NCBI GenBank assembly: GCA_023416275.1
Contig: JAEZIB010000032.1
Coordinates: 1 to 40,277, forward strand
Length of the DNA stretch: 40,277 bases
Origin: Bacillota bacterium
GTDB lineage: Bacteria > Bacillota > Clostridia > Acetivibrionales > DSM-1351
Direction: 5' to 3'
In this document: positions 1 to 8,181 of the stretch, one piece after another
Position numbering within the stretch: position 1 is the stretch's first letter
Layout: the number at the start of each line of letters is the position of its first letter
The notes under the pieces: model-generated
The model's input: only the letters and a program-made list of their open reading frames with translations
Database searches by the model: none
What the model was told of the DNA's origin: nothing
Program-made: the position numbers and the translations under genes

Positions 1-575
1 TCTATAGGGGCTTAAGGTGTATGTTAGATAAAACTCGGGAATTTAGGTTTGAATCACAAATTAGTTAGTGTCTTAGTAATAGTAATATTTTAACTTAAGT
101 GATATTTAAGGTGTATATTAATATAAATTGAATTATGCAGTAGCTAAAAAATTTTTGATTTTTAATCGTTTAATTATAGATATAATTTAAGCATTTGTAT
201 GCCATACTAAAAATATATAGCTAGATAATAATTATATTATAGATAATAAAATGTTCTTTTATTATAAAAGCATTTACAAAGCAAAATATAAGTATTAAAA
301 TAAATGCAGTATTTCAACTGTTTTTGATATAGTTAAAAACATAATGTTGAAATTTTATATAAATAATGTAATGTAGCCTAAAAAAATTGGACCTGTTTTA
401 TCTGTTAGTTAAATACGATACTTTTAGAAGTTCTAAAATGACGGTATTTAAGACAGTGAGATAGAATCTAATTAAAGAATAACTAATTATAGAGTATAAG
501 TTTATTACTACTAGGTTTCTACCTTTTATTTAGTAATGTACTTTACACTAACTAATAAAATTATGAGGTATATTA
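1..575. other. AT-rich leader upstream of nadA
   Basis: I see no gene in this stretch. It is very AT-rich with stops in all frames. Just before nadA there is an imperfect inverted repeat: ATTACTA at 504-510 pairs with TAGTAAT at 531-537, and inside it AGGT (513-516) faces ACCT (521-524). It could be an operator or leader hairpin for the nad operon. NAD-repressor (NiaR/YrxA) control is common in Firmicutes, but I cannot match this repeat to a known NiaR motif. No promoter could be placed with confidence. Confidence 0.4.
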
Positions 576-1490
576 ATGGATAAAAATAAACTAATAAGTA
601 ATATTAATAAAATGAAACATGAACAAAATGCTGTTATAGTTGCACATAACTATCAAGTAGATGAGGTGCAGGAGATTGCTGATGTTGTAGGTGATTCCTT
701 TGCGTTAAGCCAATTTTGTGAATCAAATAGCGCAGATACAATAGTTTTCTGTGGAGTTCATTTCATGGCAGAAAGTGCTAAAATACTTTCGCCAGAAAAA
801 ACAGTGTTATTGCCGGAAATTAATGCAGGTTGTCCTATGGCAGATATGGTTACTGCTGATGCTCTCAGAGAAGCCAAAAAGAAATATCCTGATGCTGCGG
901 TTGTCTGTTATATAAATTCTAGTGCAGAGGTAAAAGCAGAATGTGACATATGCTGCACTTCATCAAATGCGTTAACTGTAATTAAATCATTATATCAAAA
1001 AGATATTCTGTTTGTTCCTGATCAAAACCTTGGCAGCTATGTGGCCAAAATGGTTCCTGAAAAGAATATTATTCTTTGGAAGGGATATTGTATTACGCAT
1101 CATAAAATTAAGGCTGAGGAAGTTTTAAGAGCAAAAGAGCTACATCCCGATGCTTTACTACTTGTACATCCTGAGTGTCAGCCAGAAATTGCTGAACTTG
1201 CTGATTATGTTGGAAGTACTAAGCAAATTATTGATTTTGCTAAGAATTCAGATAATGATAAATTTATAATTGGAACTGAGATGGGAGTTTTATATCAATT
1301 AAAGAAGGACAATCCTACAAAGACTTTTTATCTTATGTCCAATGGGCTTATATGTCCGAATATGAAAAAGACTTCGTTACAAAGTGTTCATGATGCATTG
1401 GCATTTAAAAGATATGATATTATTTTAAGCGATGATATAATTAATCGTGCATCCCATTGTCTAAATAAAATGTTAGAAGTTTGCAAATAG
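576..1490 (+). CDS. nadA: quinolinate synthase NadA
   Basis: This cytosolic [4Fe-4S] enzyme condenses iminoaspartate with dihydroxyacetone phosphate to make quinolinate. The 304-residue length is normal for the family. Family motifs are visible: an AHNYQ motif near the N terminus, GCPMADM (Cys86), GYCITHH (Cys172) and LICPNMKKT (Cys260). The spacing of about 86-88 residues between these three cysteines matches the cluster ligands known from characterised NadA proteins. The ATG at 576 follows a GAGGT ribosome site. It is first gene of nadABC, 31 bp ahead of nadB, and no iron-sulfur assembly partner is present in the window. Confidence 0.97.
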   Translation: MDKNKLISNINKMKHEQNAVIVAHNYQVDEVQEIADVVGDSFALSQFCESNSADTIVFCGVHFMAESAKILSPEKTVLLPEINAGCPMADMVTADALREAKKKYPDAAVVCYINSSAEVKAECDICCTSSNALTVIKSLYQKDILFVPDQNLGSYVAKMVPEKNIILWKGYCITHHKIKAEEVLRAKELHPDALLLVHPECQPEIAELADYVGSTKQIIDFAKNSDNDKFIIGTEMGVLYQLKKDNPTKTFYLMSNGLICPNMKKTSLQSVHDALAFKRYDIILSDDIINRASHCLNKMLEVCK

Positions 1491-1521
1491 TATAGACAGC
1501 TATGGGGTAATAGGGGGAAAA

Positions 1522-3111
1522 ATGGAAGAGGATGCGAAAAGGCTTGACGTTAAAGTCATTGATAAAGATGTAGTTATTATTGGAAGCGGTATAGCTGGAG
1601 TCTATACTGCGTTAGAAATACCTGAAAGCTATCAGGTAGGCATAATTACAAAGGAAACCTTGGACATTAGTAACTCGGTACTTGCTCAAGGTGGGATTGC
1701 AGTATCTCTAGACGAAAAAAATGATTCACCTGCATTACATTTTAAGGACACCCTTTTTGCAGGTGCAGGCCTTTGTGATCAGAAAAGTGTGTGGGTATTA
1801 GTAGAAGAAGCTGCCGATAACATTAAAAAGCTATGCAAGTTGGGTGTGAATTTTGATAAAAGCGGGCATGAACTATCTCTAACCAGAGAAGGTGCACACA
1901 GTGTAAATAGAATTATTCATTCTGGTGATACTACAGGCAAAGAGGTATGTGATACACTAATAAGCGTAGCACAGAAAAAGGAAAATATCGCCATATATGA
2001 AAGATTCTTTGCAGTTGATTTAATAGTGGAATCAGGGAAATGTTGCGGTGTTATAGTTTATGATGAATTGGAAAATAACATAAAAGTATTTAGAGCAAAT
2101 GCTGTTGTTGTAGCGACAGGTGGCTTTGGACAGATTTATTCACATACAACAAATCCTGAGGTTGCTACGGGTGACGGAGTTGGTATGTGTTTAAGGGCTG
2201 GTTCAGAAGCCATGGATATGGAATTTATTCAATTCCATCCTACCGTACTATATCATCCTAAAGATAAAAGCTTCTTAATATCTGAAGCAGTACGTGGTGA
2301 GGGAGCTCAATTAAAAAATGATAATAACGAAAGATTTATGCATAAGTATGATACTCTAGGAGAATTAGCGCCAAGAGATGTTGTTTCAAGAGCTATATTT
2401 CAAGAAATGTCTATTTCAGGGAAGAAAAATGTATTTTTGGATATAACTTTTCAGAGCAGAGAGCATCTTGAAGAAAGATTTCCCAACATATTTAAAACAT
2501 GTCTTGAATATGGCATTGATATGTCTAAGGACTATATTCCAGTTGCACCAGCGGAGCACTATTGTATGGGAGGAATTAGGACCGATGTTGACGGACAAAC
2601 CAACATAGCCGGACTATTTGCGTGTGGCGAAGTGGCATGTACAGGAATACATGGTGCTAATAGATTAGCAAGTAATTCTCTTCTTGAGGGTTTGGTATTT
2701 GGTAGGAAAATTGCAAGAAAAATTGCATCAGATAAAAAAAACTCTCAGAAGCAAAATATTAGCATTAAAGATATCTATACCTTAAACTTAGATAATGAAG
2801 AAATTCTCAAATATATGAAAAAAGAAATACAGGAAACAATGACTAAGTATGTTGGTATTATAAGAGATGAGCAAGGTCTAACTAAGGCAGCAGGCATTAT
2901 TAATCAAATTTATGAAAATTATATAAAATTGAATGGTTTTAGTTTGGTTAAACTTGAGGTTGCAAATATGCTTGTAGTTGCAAAACTGGTAATTGAATCT
3001 GCTCTTGAAAGAAAGGAAAGCAGAGGAGCTCATTACAGGTCTGATTTTAATAAGTCTGATGATGTTAATTGGAAGAGAAATATCGTAAAGAAATTAAATG
3101 GGGGATTATAA
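1522..3111 (+). CDS. nadB: L-aspartate oxidase NadB
   Basis: This FAD enzyme oxidises L-aspartate to iminoaspartate, the substrate of NadA. A dinucleotide-binding motif GSGIAGVYTA lies near residues 21-30. Succinate-dehydrogenase/fumarate-reductase-like flavoprotein signatures follow: QGGIAV, ATGGFGQIY, EFIQFHPT, and near the C-terminal end of the FAD domain HGANRLASNSLLEG. At 529 residues the length is typical. The ATG follows a purine-rich AGGGGG site. The stop codon overlaps the start of nadC by one base (TAATG), so the two are probably translationally coupled. Confidence 0.97.
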   Translation: MEEDAKRLDVKVIDKDVVIIGSGIAGVYTALEIPESYQVGIITKETLDISNSVLAQGGIAVSLDEKNDSPALHFKDTLFAGAGLCDQKSVWVLVEEAADNIKKLCKLGVNFDKSGHELSLTREGAHSVNRIIHSGDTTGKEVCDTLISVAQKKENIAIYERFFAVDLIVESGKCCGVIVYDELENNIKVFRANAVVVATGGFGQIYSHTTNPEVATGDGVGMCLRAGSEAMDMEFIQFHPTVLYHPKDKSFLISEAVRGEGAQLKNDNNERFMHKYDTLGELAPRDVVSRAIFQEMSISGKKNVFLDITFQSREHLEERFPNIFKTCLEYGIDMSKDYIPVAPAEHYCMGGIRTDVDGQTNIAGLFACGEVACTGIHGANRLASNSLLEGLVFGRKIARKIASDKKNSQKQNISIKDIYTLNLDNEEILKYMKKEIQETMTKYVGIIRDEQGLTKAAGIINQIYENYIKLNGFSLVKLEVANMLVVAKLVIESALERKESRGAHYRSDFNKSDDVNWKRNIVKKLNGGL

Positions 3112-3947
3112 TGAAGCTAGATAAATTATATATACATGATACTATTATGAATGCACTAAAAGAGGATATGCCGTTAGGAGATATAACAACGGACAATATT
3201 ATTAGTGAAGCAGAAGTATCAAAGGCGGAGTTTTTAGCGAAGCAGGATGCTGTTATAGCTGGTCTTGATATAGCAAAATATGTTTTTGAGATACTCGATA
3301 GTAGTGTAGTATTTAAGGCTTTAGTCAAGGATGGAGACAAGGTTAAAAAGGGAGATATAATTGCTGAAGTTAGTGGCTCAACAAGAGCCTTACTTAAAGG
3401 TGAGAGAACTGCATTAAACTTTTTGCAAAGACTATCTGCAATAGCAACAATGACTGACAGATATGTTATCAAGGTACAGGATCTTCCTGTAAAAATAGCT
3501 GACACAAGGAAGACTACACCTGGATTAAGGCTTTTAGAAAAATATGCAGTAAGCGCAGGTGGAGGCTCAAATCATAGATTTTCATTATCAGACGGTGTAC
3601 TTATCAAGGATAATCATATAGCAGCAGCTGGAGGCATTACAAATGCGGTTGAGCGTGTAAGAGGAAGTATACCTCATACTGTGAAAATAGAGGTAGAGGT
3701 TGAATCAATGGAAGAGGTTCAAGAGGCTTTGGACTGTAAAGCGGATATTATCATGCTTGATAATATGTCAACACAGCAAATGGAAGAGGCTGTACGCCTA
3801 ATTAATAAGAGGGCTTTAGTTGAAGCATCTGGAAATATGACTGAAGAAACTATATACGACGTAGCTTTAACTGGAGTGGATATTATTTCAATAGGAAAAC
3901 TTACACATTCGGCAAATTCAATTGATATTAGCATGAATATTTATTAA
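3111..3947 (+). CDS. nadC: nicotinate-nucleotide pyrophosphorylase (carboxylating) NadC
   Basis: NadC converts quinolinate and PRPP to nicotinate mononucleotide, the last step of the operon's pathway. The protein is 278 residues from the chosen ATG. It shows type II phosphoribosyltransferase hallmarks: ERTALNFLQRLS, RKTTPGLRLLEKYAV, SNHRF and LIKDNHI. A longer in-frame reading from 3069 would add 14 residues lying inside nadB. I reject it because GGGGGAT sits at normal spacing before 3111 and the family starts at this point. The gene overlaps the nadB stop by one base and is followed directly by a perfect terminator. Confidence 0.97.
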   Translation: MKLDKLYIHDTIMNALKEDMPLGDITTDNIISEAEVSKAEFLAKQDAVIAGLDIAKYVFEILDSSVVFKALVKDGDKVKKGDIIAEVSGSTRALLKGERTALNFLQRLSAIATMTDRYVIKVQDLPVKIADTRKTTPGLRLLEKYAVSAGGGSNHRFSLSDGVLIKDNHIAAAGGITNAVERVRGSIPHTVKIEVEVESMEEVQEALDCKADIIMLDNMSTQQMEEAVRLINKRALVEASGNMTEETIYDVALTGVDIISIGKLTHSANSIDISMNIY

Positions 3948-3965
3948 GAATATATTAGAATTTGA

Positions 3966-4004
3966 AACTGGGGATAATTAAATTAGTTATCCCCAGTTTT
4001 TTTT
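3966..4004 (+). terminator. intrinsic terminator of nadABC
   Basis: The 12-bp arm AACTGGGGATAA (3966-3977) pairs perfectly with TTATCCCCAGTT (3987-3998) around a 9-nt loop. A run of T residues follows. Confidence 0.95.
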
Positions 4005-4083
4005 AGTTATACACAACTAAAATATTGAAAAGCTGTGGAAGTGTTCAGAATTAAAAGGTTGAGGACAGTATACAAATAACATT

Positions 4084-4290
4084 TAATCCACAGATACATA
4101 TATAAATGTGGATTATTATCTTTGATTTTAACAATTAATTCACATGTAAAAAGTGATATACTAAATATTGTTATTGATAATCAGTCTGCAGTGCTATATA
4201 TAGTTTATATTATAGAATGGACTTTATAATATGTGTGAATAATGTGGATTATTTTATTAAATGAAAGAATTTCCTTAATATTTATCAACA
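4084..4290. promoter_or_regulatory. loose cluster of DnaA-box-like 9-mers
   Basis: The spacer between the nadC terminator and the spore protein gene holds several matches or near-matches to the DnaA box TTATNCACA. TGTGAATAA at 4234-4242 is an exact match read on the minus strand, and it abuts TGTGGATTA (4243-4251), one mismatch. TAATCCACA (4084-4092) and TGTGGATTA (4107-4115) also have one mismatch, and TTATCAACA (4282-4290) is a common variant. It is weaker than the cluster near 7.75-8.12 kb. The rest of 4005-4410 is AT-rich and must include the spore gene promoter, which I could not place. Confidence 0.4.
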
Positions 4291-4410
4291 TATAAGACAA
4301 AATATAATTGTACGCTTTAAAAATCTATTATGGGCAATTATAGCGTATTATTTATATTTATTTTAAAACTTAATACGCACACACAAACTGCCCAAAAAGG
4401 AGGCACGACC

Positions 4411-4581
4411 ATGAGTAGACATAAAAGTACGATGTCAGAAGCCCTTAAAGAGGAAATTGCCAAAGAACTTGGAGTCTACAACACAGTTTCTTCTGAGGGA
4501 TGGGGAGCGGTAACTTCAAGAGATTGCGGAAACATGGTAAAGAAGGCAATTGAAATGGCTGAAAGAAGTGTCAACCAATAG
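4411..4581 (+). CDS. alpha/beta-type small acid-soluble spore protein
   Basis: This is a 56-residue DNA-binding spore protein of the kind that coats and protects chromosomal DNA in the dormant spore. The family core is present: EEIAKELGV, holding the region where the germination protease cuts, then WGAVTSRDCGNMVKKAIE. The ATG at 4411 follows a strong AAAGGAGGC site. An upstream in-frame extension from 4330 has no ribosome site and no family similarity. It is monocistronic, with its own terminator. Expression late in the forespore is expected from the family, but no sigma-G promoter was located. Confidence 0.93.
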   Translation: MSRHKSTMSEALKEEIAKELGVYNTVSSEGWGAVTSRDCGNMVKKAIEMAERSVNQ

Positions 4582-4601
4582 TAGAGTATTTTAGCGTTTT
4601 A

Positions 4602-4636
4602 GGGCTGCAGCATGTATACTTGCTGCAGCCCATTTT
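4602..4636 (+). terminator. terminator of the spore protein gene
   Basis: GGGCTGCAGCA (4602-4612) pairs perfectly with TGCTGCAGCCC (4621-4631) around an 8-nt loop, followed by ATTTT. It begins 20 bp after the stop codon. Confidence 0.9.
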
Positions 4637-4863
4637 GACACCCTTGGTTGTGCAATATTATGTAAGTATGTGTATAGCCTGAATTCCAGAGTTTAATATA
4701 ACATAAACGTGAAAATAACTTGTTAAGCAGCAATTAATGTGTTATAGATTGATTTTACTCGGGAATTAATTTATTATAAGGTAAAGAGATATAATTAATG
4801 TCAAACTAGAATTATAGACATTAGTTGAGGTTTTTATTAGGTATTGGTAGAGGAGGGCATACA

Positions 4864-5781
4864 TTGAAAAATGCACTATTCGCATATAATCCCGTATCGG
4901 GAGGACATAAAATACCAAATGAATTAGACTACATATTGGCATCATTTCAAAAAAACGGTATACTTGTTCAACCATATAGACTTGTAGATGGAGACAGAGA
5001 TAATATAATACATCTACTAAAATCCAGTATTTATGATTTTGTTATTGCATCAGGTGGGGATGGAACGATAAATTCTATTGCAAATATACTACTGGAAAAC
5101 AAAATTGAAATACCCATTGGTGTAATTCCTTCAGGAACATGTAATGACTTTTCAAAAAGTATTGGTATAAACTCATTGCAGGAGAGTATTGATATCATAC
5201 TTGAGGGGAAAATTTTAGCCTGTGATGTAGGCTTTATTAATGAATCTCAATATTTCTTAAGTACTTTTGCAGGAGGGAACTTAGTGGATGTTTCCTTTAG
5301 TACAAATAGTGACTTAAAAAAGAATTTTGGGCCTTTTGCCTATTATCTTAAAGGATTGTCAGAAGTAGCTAACATAAAAAGCTTTGATTTAAAAGTGACT
5401 GCTGATGATAAATGTATAGAGGGTAAGTTTTTGTTATTTTTAATTGTTAATGGCAGGCAGGCAGCAGGTTTTCCTAATTTAGTAAATGATGCTGATTTAA
5501 CAGATGGATATATGGATATAATTCTTGTAAAGAAATGTTCAAATATAAATTTGGCTAGTATTTTCTTTAAAGTATTAAGTAAGGATTCAGTGAATGATAA
5601 AAATGTAATCATGCTTAAAGCGAAGACTTGTGATATTACTAGTAAATCACAGATAGCCATTACAATTGATGGTGAAAAATCAGAATTATTTCCATCTCAC
5701 ATTGAGTTTAAAAATAAAATGCTAAAGGTATTTGCTCCACAAAGTGTAGTAGAGTTTAATAATCAAATTATTTCAGATTAA
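4864..5781 (+). CDS. diacylglycerol kinase family lipid kinase (YegS/DgkB-like)
   Basis: This 305-residue enzyme probably phosphorylates a membrane lipid such as diacylglycerol with ATP, recycling lipid head-group turnover. The family start is clear: an ALFAYNPVSGG strand-turn near the N terminus, then ASGGDGTINSIAN holding the GGDGT nucleotide-binding loop, and IGVIPSGTCNDFSKS. I chose the TTG at 4864 because AGGAGGG lies at ideal spacing and homologues begin here. The TTG at 4825 lacks a site. Which lipid it uses cannot be read from sequence. It appears to be monocistronic. Confidence 0.88.
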   Translation: MKNALFAYNPVSGGHKIPNELDYILASFQKNGILVQPYRLVDGDRDNIIHLLKSSIYDFVIASGGDGTINSIANILLENKIEIPIGVIPSGTCNDFSKSIGINSLQESIDIILEGKILACDVGFINESQYFLSTFAGGNLVDVSFSTNSDLKKNFGPFAYYLKGLSEVANIKSFDLKVTADDKCIEGKFLLFLIVNGRQAAGFPNLVNDADLTDGYMDIILVKKCSNINLASIFFKVLSKDSVNDKNVIMLKAKTCDITSKSQIAITIDGEKSELFPSHIEFKNKMLKVFAPQSVVEFNNQIISD

Positions 5782-5823
5782 TACTTCTTTACAATTTTTC
5801 TTAAGTGTTAGAAGTTAGAATTA

Positions 5824-5890
5824 ATGAATTCTATATTGGTAAGCGATAAAGGTTTAAAAGTATCTATGTGTATAAAAATATAGAATTCAT
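5824..5890. repeat. 14-bp perfect inverted repeat between convergent genes
   Basis: ATGAATTCTATATT (5824-5837) is matched by its exact complement at 5877-5890, with a 39-nt loop. It lies between the lipid kinase gene and the convergent small gene. There is no clear T run on either side, so it is either a weak bidirectional terminator or the remains of a small repeat element. Confidence 0.5.
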
Positions 5891-5938
5891 CAATTCATTT
5901 AAATCCTGAAATTTCGAAAAAATCCAATTGATATAAAA

Positions 5939-6184
5939 TCAATACATTTGGTGCTTAGTGTCCTTGAAGGATACAAGTAGCTGATTACGTCCATTAACAA
6001 AGGTTTTTCGTACATAATATCCATTGGCTATAAGTAAGTCATAAATATTATCTGCTTGATGAAAATAATTATTGCCTATGTCAAGAATTAGGGTTTCGCC
6101 TGGCTTTAATTTACTTTCAACGATATCAATGGCATTGCCTTCATTTAACATCTCGGAATTTACTATATTATTTTGTAATTCCAT
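5939..6184 (-). CDS. small conserved-looking protein, function unknown
   Basis: This is an 81-residue soluble protein on the minus strand with a good GAGGTG ribosome site before its ATG. The middle reads as alternating strand and helix: LKPGETLILDIG, then a helix around DNIYDLLIANGYYV, then strand RNQLLVSF. This loosely recalls the beta-alpha-beta layout of TusA/SirA-like small proteins, but the catalytic cysteine of that family is absent, so I do not assign it. It is isolated, convergent with the lipid kinase gene. Confidence 0.6.
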   Translation of the reverse strand: MELQNNIVNSEMLNEGNAIDIVESKLKPGETLILDIGNNYFHQADNIYDLLIANGYYVRKTFVNGRNQLLVSFKDTKHQMY

Positions 6185-7064
6185 TAAAAATCACCTCTTC
6201 GTCGTTTTAATAAGGCGTTTGTAAACATCTTTTTTAATTTTTTCTGCGTAATAATTTGTATAAAAAATATTGGCAGAGTTATTTCATAAGGTGTCTTTTA
6301 TTATTATTTACCCATTCCTAAAAAAATATTAATATCATATTTTTCTTAGCATAAAATAGTCTTATTGTTTATAGGATATTATAGTCGCATCTTGAATAAG
6401 AAATAATAGAACTCTTTATCTGTTAAGATGAAGTACATAAATGCTACAAACGAATATACTTCAGCTTTGTAAGTGCAAGATTTTGACAGTTTACAACTGC
6501 TTAGCAATATACAAACTGATAGTAGAAGCATTTCCAACTATAAAATCACTTTATCATAAAGTAACTTTTAGATTTTCAAGTCATTTCTTAATTTTACAAG
6601 ATATGAATATATATTTATATTATTGGCTAAAATAATATTGACCTCACAAAATACATTTTGACCCCCTTTACATGGTTAGTCGGATACGGCTAACCTTTTT
6701 TTTCGGAGTGTAGCAATTACTCAACTTTTGCAACATAGTATATTAGGGCTCAAAACTTATACATGCTTGCTGCCAAAACAATTGAATAATTAGAAATAGT
6801 TAGCTTAGTGATGTAGCTGTTGCACATCCCACCTATAAAGTTCAAAAATGAAAATGAGCTGGTTATCGGGCAAGAATCTTAGTGCTTACAGAACAATTGT
6901 AAGCATACACGATTCTGCTTTTGTGATTAAATTAAGACTAAAATCCTTGTATTTTTCAAGGTAATTTATGATAATAAGTATTATAGAGAACAATTTGATA
7001 AAGATCTTGGAATATGTACTCTAACTTAATAAAAATAAAATGTGATTGTTATGGAGGTTACTAA
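6185..7064. other. long non-coding spacer upstream of deoC
   Basis: I see no credible gene in about 880 bp. The one modest open frame, 6441-6635, has no ribosome site and an unlikely composition. The only clear feature is an orphan terminator at 6674-6703, so something on the plus strand may be transcribed before it. Two TTGACC words sit at 6636-6660, next to the terminator, but I cannot tie them to an insertion-sequence end. Confidence 0.4.
6674..6703 (+). terminator. orphan intrinsic terminator
   Basis: GGTTAGTCG (6674-6682) and CGGCTAACC (6687-6695) form a 9-bp stem with one G-U pair around the tetraloop GATA. A run of eight T follows. No plus-strand gene ends nearby, since the closest upstream gene is on the minus strand. 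It may end a small RNA or be left over from a lost gene. Confidence 0.75.
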
Positions 7065-7721
7065 ATGATGAAAATTGCGGGTCTAATAGACCATACAGCA
7101 CTAAAGCCTGATACTACTAAAGAACAAATAGAAGTACTTTGTAAGGAGGCTATAGAGTATGAATTTGCCTCTGTGTGCGTAAACCCCTGCTATGTAAAGC
7201 TCTGTAGTGAACTATTGAAAGATTATCGTATAAAGGTTTGTACTGTAATAGGATTTCCTTTAGGTGCGACAACTACGGCAGCAAAGGTTGCTGAAGCAGA
7301 TGAGGCAGTAAAAAACGGCGCTACAGAAGTAGATATGGTAATTAATGTTGGTGCAATAAAATCAGGAGATTTTGATTTCGTAAAAAGTGATGTAGCGGCA
7401 GTTGTTAAAGCAGTTAAAGGAAGGGCACTTGTTAAAGTAATTTTAGAGACTTGCTTGCTTACAGAGGATGAAAAAGTTAGGAGCTGCAACATTTGTAAAG
7501 ATGCAGGTGCTGATTTTGTTAAAACATCAACTGGATTTAGTACAGGTGGAGCCACTGTTGAGGATATTAAACTTATGAGGTCTATAGTTAAGCCCAATCT
7601 AGGAGTAAAGGCGTCTGGTGGAATACGTGATTATAAAACTGCAAAGGCTATGGTAGACGCTGGTGCTAGTAGAATTGGTGCAAGTGCATCAATAGCAATT
7701 GTATCTGAGGAAAATCAATAA
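7065..7721 (+). CDS. deoC: deoxyribose-phosphate aldolase
   Basis: DeoC cleaves 2-deoxyribose-5-phosphate to acetaldehyde and glyceraldehyde-3-phosphate in deoxynucleoside catabolism, using a class I lysine Schiff base. It is 218 residues, a full-length TIM barrel. The signature FVKTSTGFSTGGAT puts the Schiff-base lysine at Lys153. EVDMVINVGA (Asp90) and GVKASGGIR (Lys182) are the other active-site segments. Two adjacent ATGs (7065 and 7068) are possible after the GGAGG site. No other deo genes flank it, so it is a stand-alone unit. It ends facing the exosortase locus, with the DnaA-box cluster between. Confidence 0.96.
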   Translation: MMKIAGLIDHTALKPDTTKEQIEVLCKEAIEYEFASVCVNPCYVKLCSELLKDYRIKVCTVIGFPLGATTTAAKVAEADEAVKNGATEVDMVINVGAIKSGDFDFVKSDVAAVVKAVKGRALVKVILETCLLTEDEKVRSCNICKDAGADFVKTSTGFSTGGATVEDIKLMRSIVKPNLGVKASGGIRDYKTAKAMVDAGASRIGASASIAIVSEENQ

Positions 7722-7750
7722 AAGTTCATTTTAAACAAGTTGATATTATA

Positions 7751-8122
7751 TGTGCATAAGTTTGTGTAATATGTAGATTGAATGTGGATAATAAGCTTTA
7801 ATTAGTCTTATTTATCCACACAAATCCAATATTTTGTGCATAAATGTGTTGATAACTCTAAATATGTGTGGAAAACCTGTGATATTTTCGTATTAATTTT
7901 GAGGATAAATTCAAGTGGCTAAAAACCAATACAGGATGTTGTAGAAATAATATTGTATATATAAAAAGGCAATATGTGCATATTGTTAATATGTATGTGG
8001 ATAACTAGTTTGTTCATAGTAGAGTTATCCACAGAAACACTATATTTTGTGTATGAATCTGTTGATAAAACTATATATACGTGGATAATTTGTGGTTTTT
8101 ATATTGTTAAATCTGTAGATAA
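7751..8122. promoter_or_regulatory. dense DnaA-box cluster, two copies of a 213-bp-spaced module
   Basis: Four exact TTATCCACA boxes lie at 7783-7791 (-), 7812-7820 (+), 7996-8004 (-) and 8025-8033 (+). Two TTATGCACA boxes are at 7751-7759 and 7835-7843 (both -). One-mismatch boxes are at 7847-7855, 7867-7875, 7975-7983, 8060-8068, 8080-8088 and 8114-8122. Copy 1 positions 7783, 7812, 7835, 7847 and 7867 recur at exactly +213 in copy 2 (7996, 8025, 8048, 8060, 8080). The region lies between the converging 3' ends of deoC and the exosortase locus, so it should hold no promoter for either. A replication-control or DnaA-titration role is inferred. No dnaA or dnaN gene is nearby, so it is not a canonical oriC. 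Confidence 0.8.
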
Positions 8123-8181
8123 TATTAAAATATCCACTTGCACTAACTTACCCAGCTGAATATTGTATGTGTTTAGTTCAG

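Noticed and set aside
6441..6635. Open frame of 64 codons on the plus strand
   Set aside because: No ribosome site, an unlikely composition and no resemblance to a family; probably chance.
6636..6670. Insertion-sequence end suggested by TTGACC and TTTTGACCCCC words
   Set aside because: No transposase remnant, no matching opposite end and no target duplication seen.
7722..8181. Chromosomal origin oriC
   Set aside because: The boxes are dense, but dnaA, dnaN, rpmH or gyrase genes are absent, and no clear AT-rich 13-mer unwinding repeats were recognised. I report a DnaA-box cluster instead.
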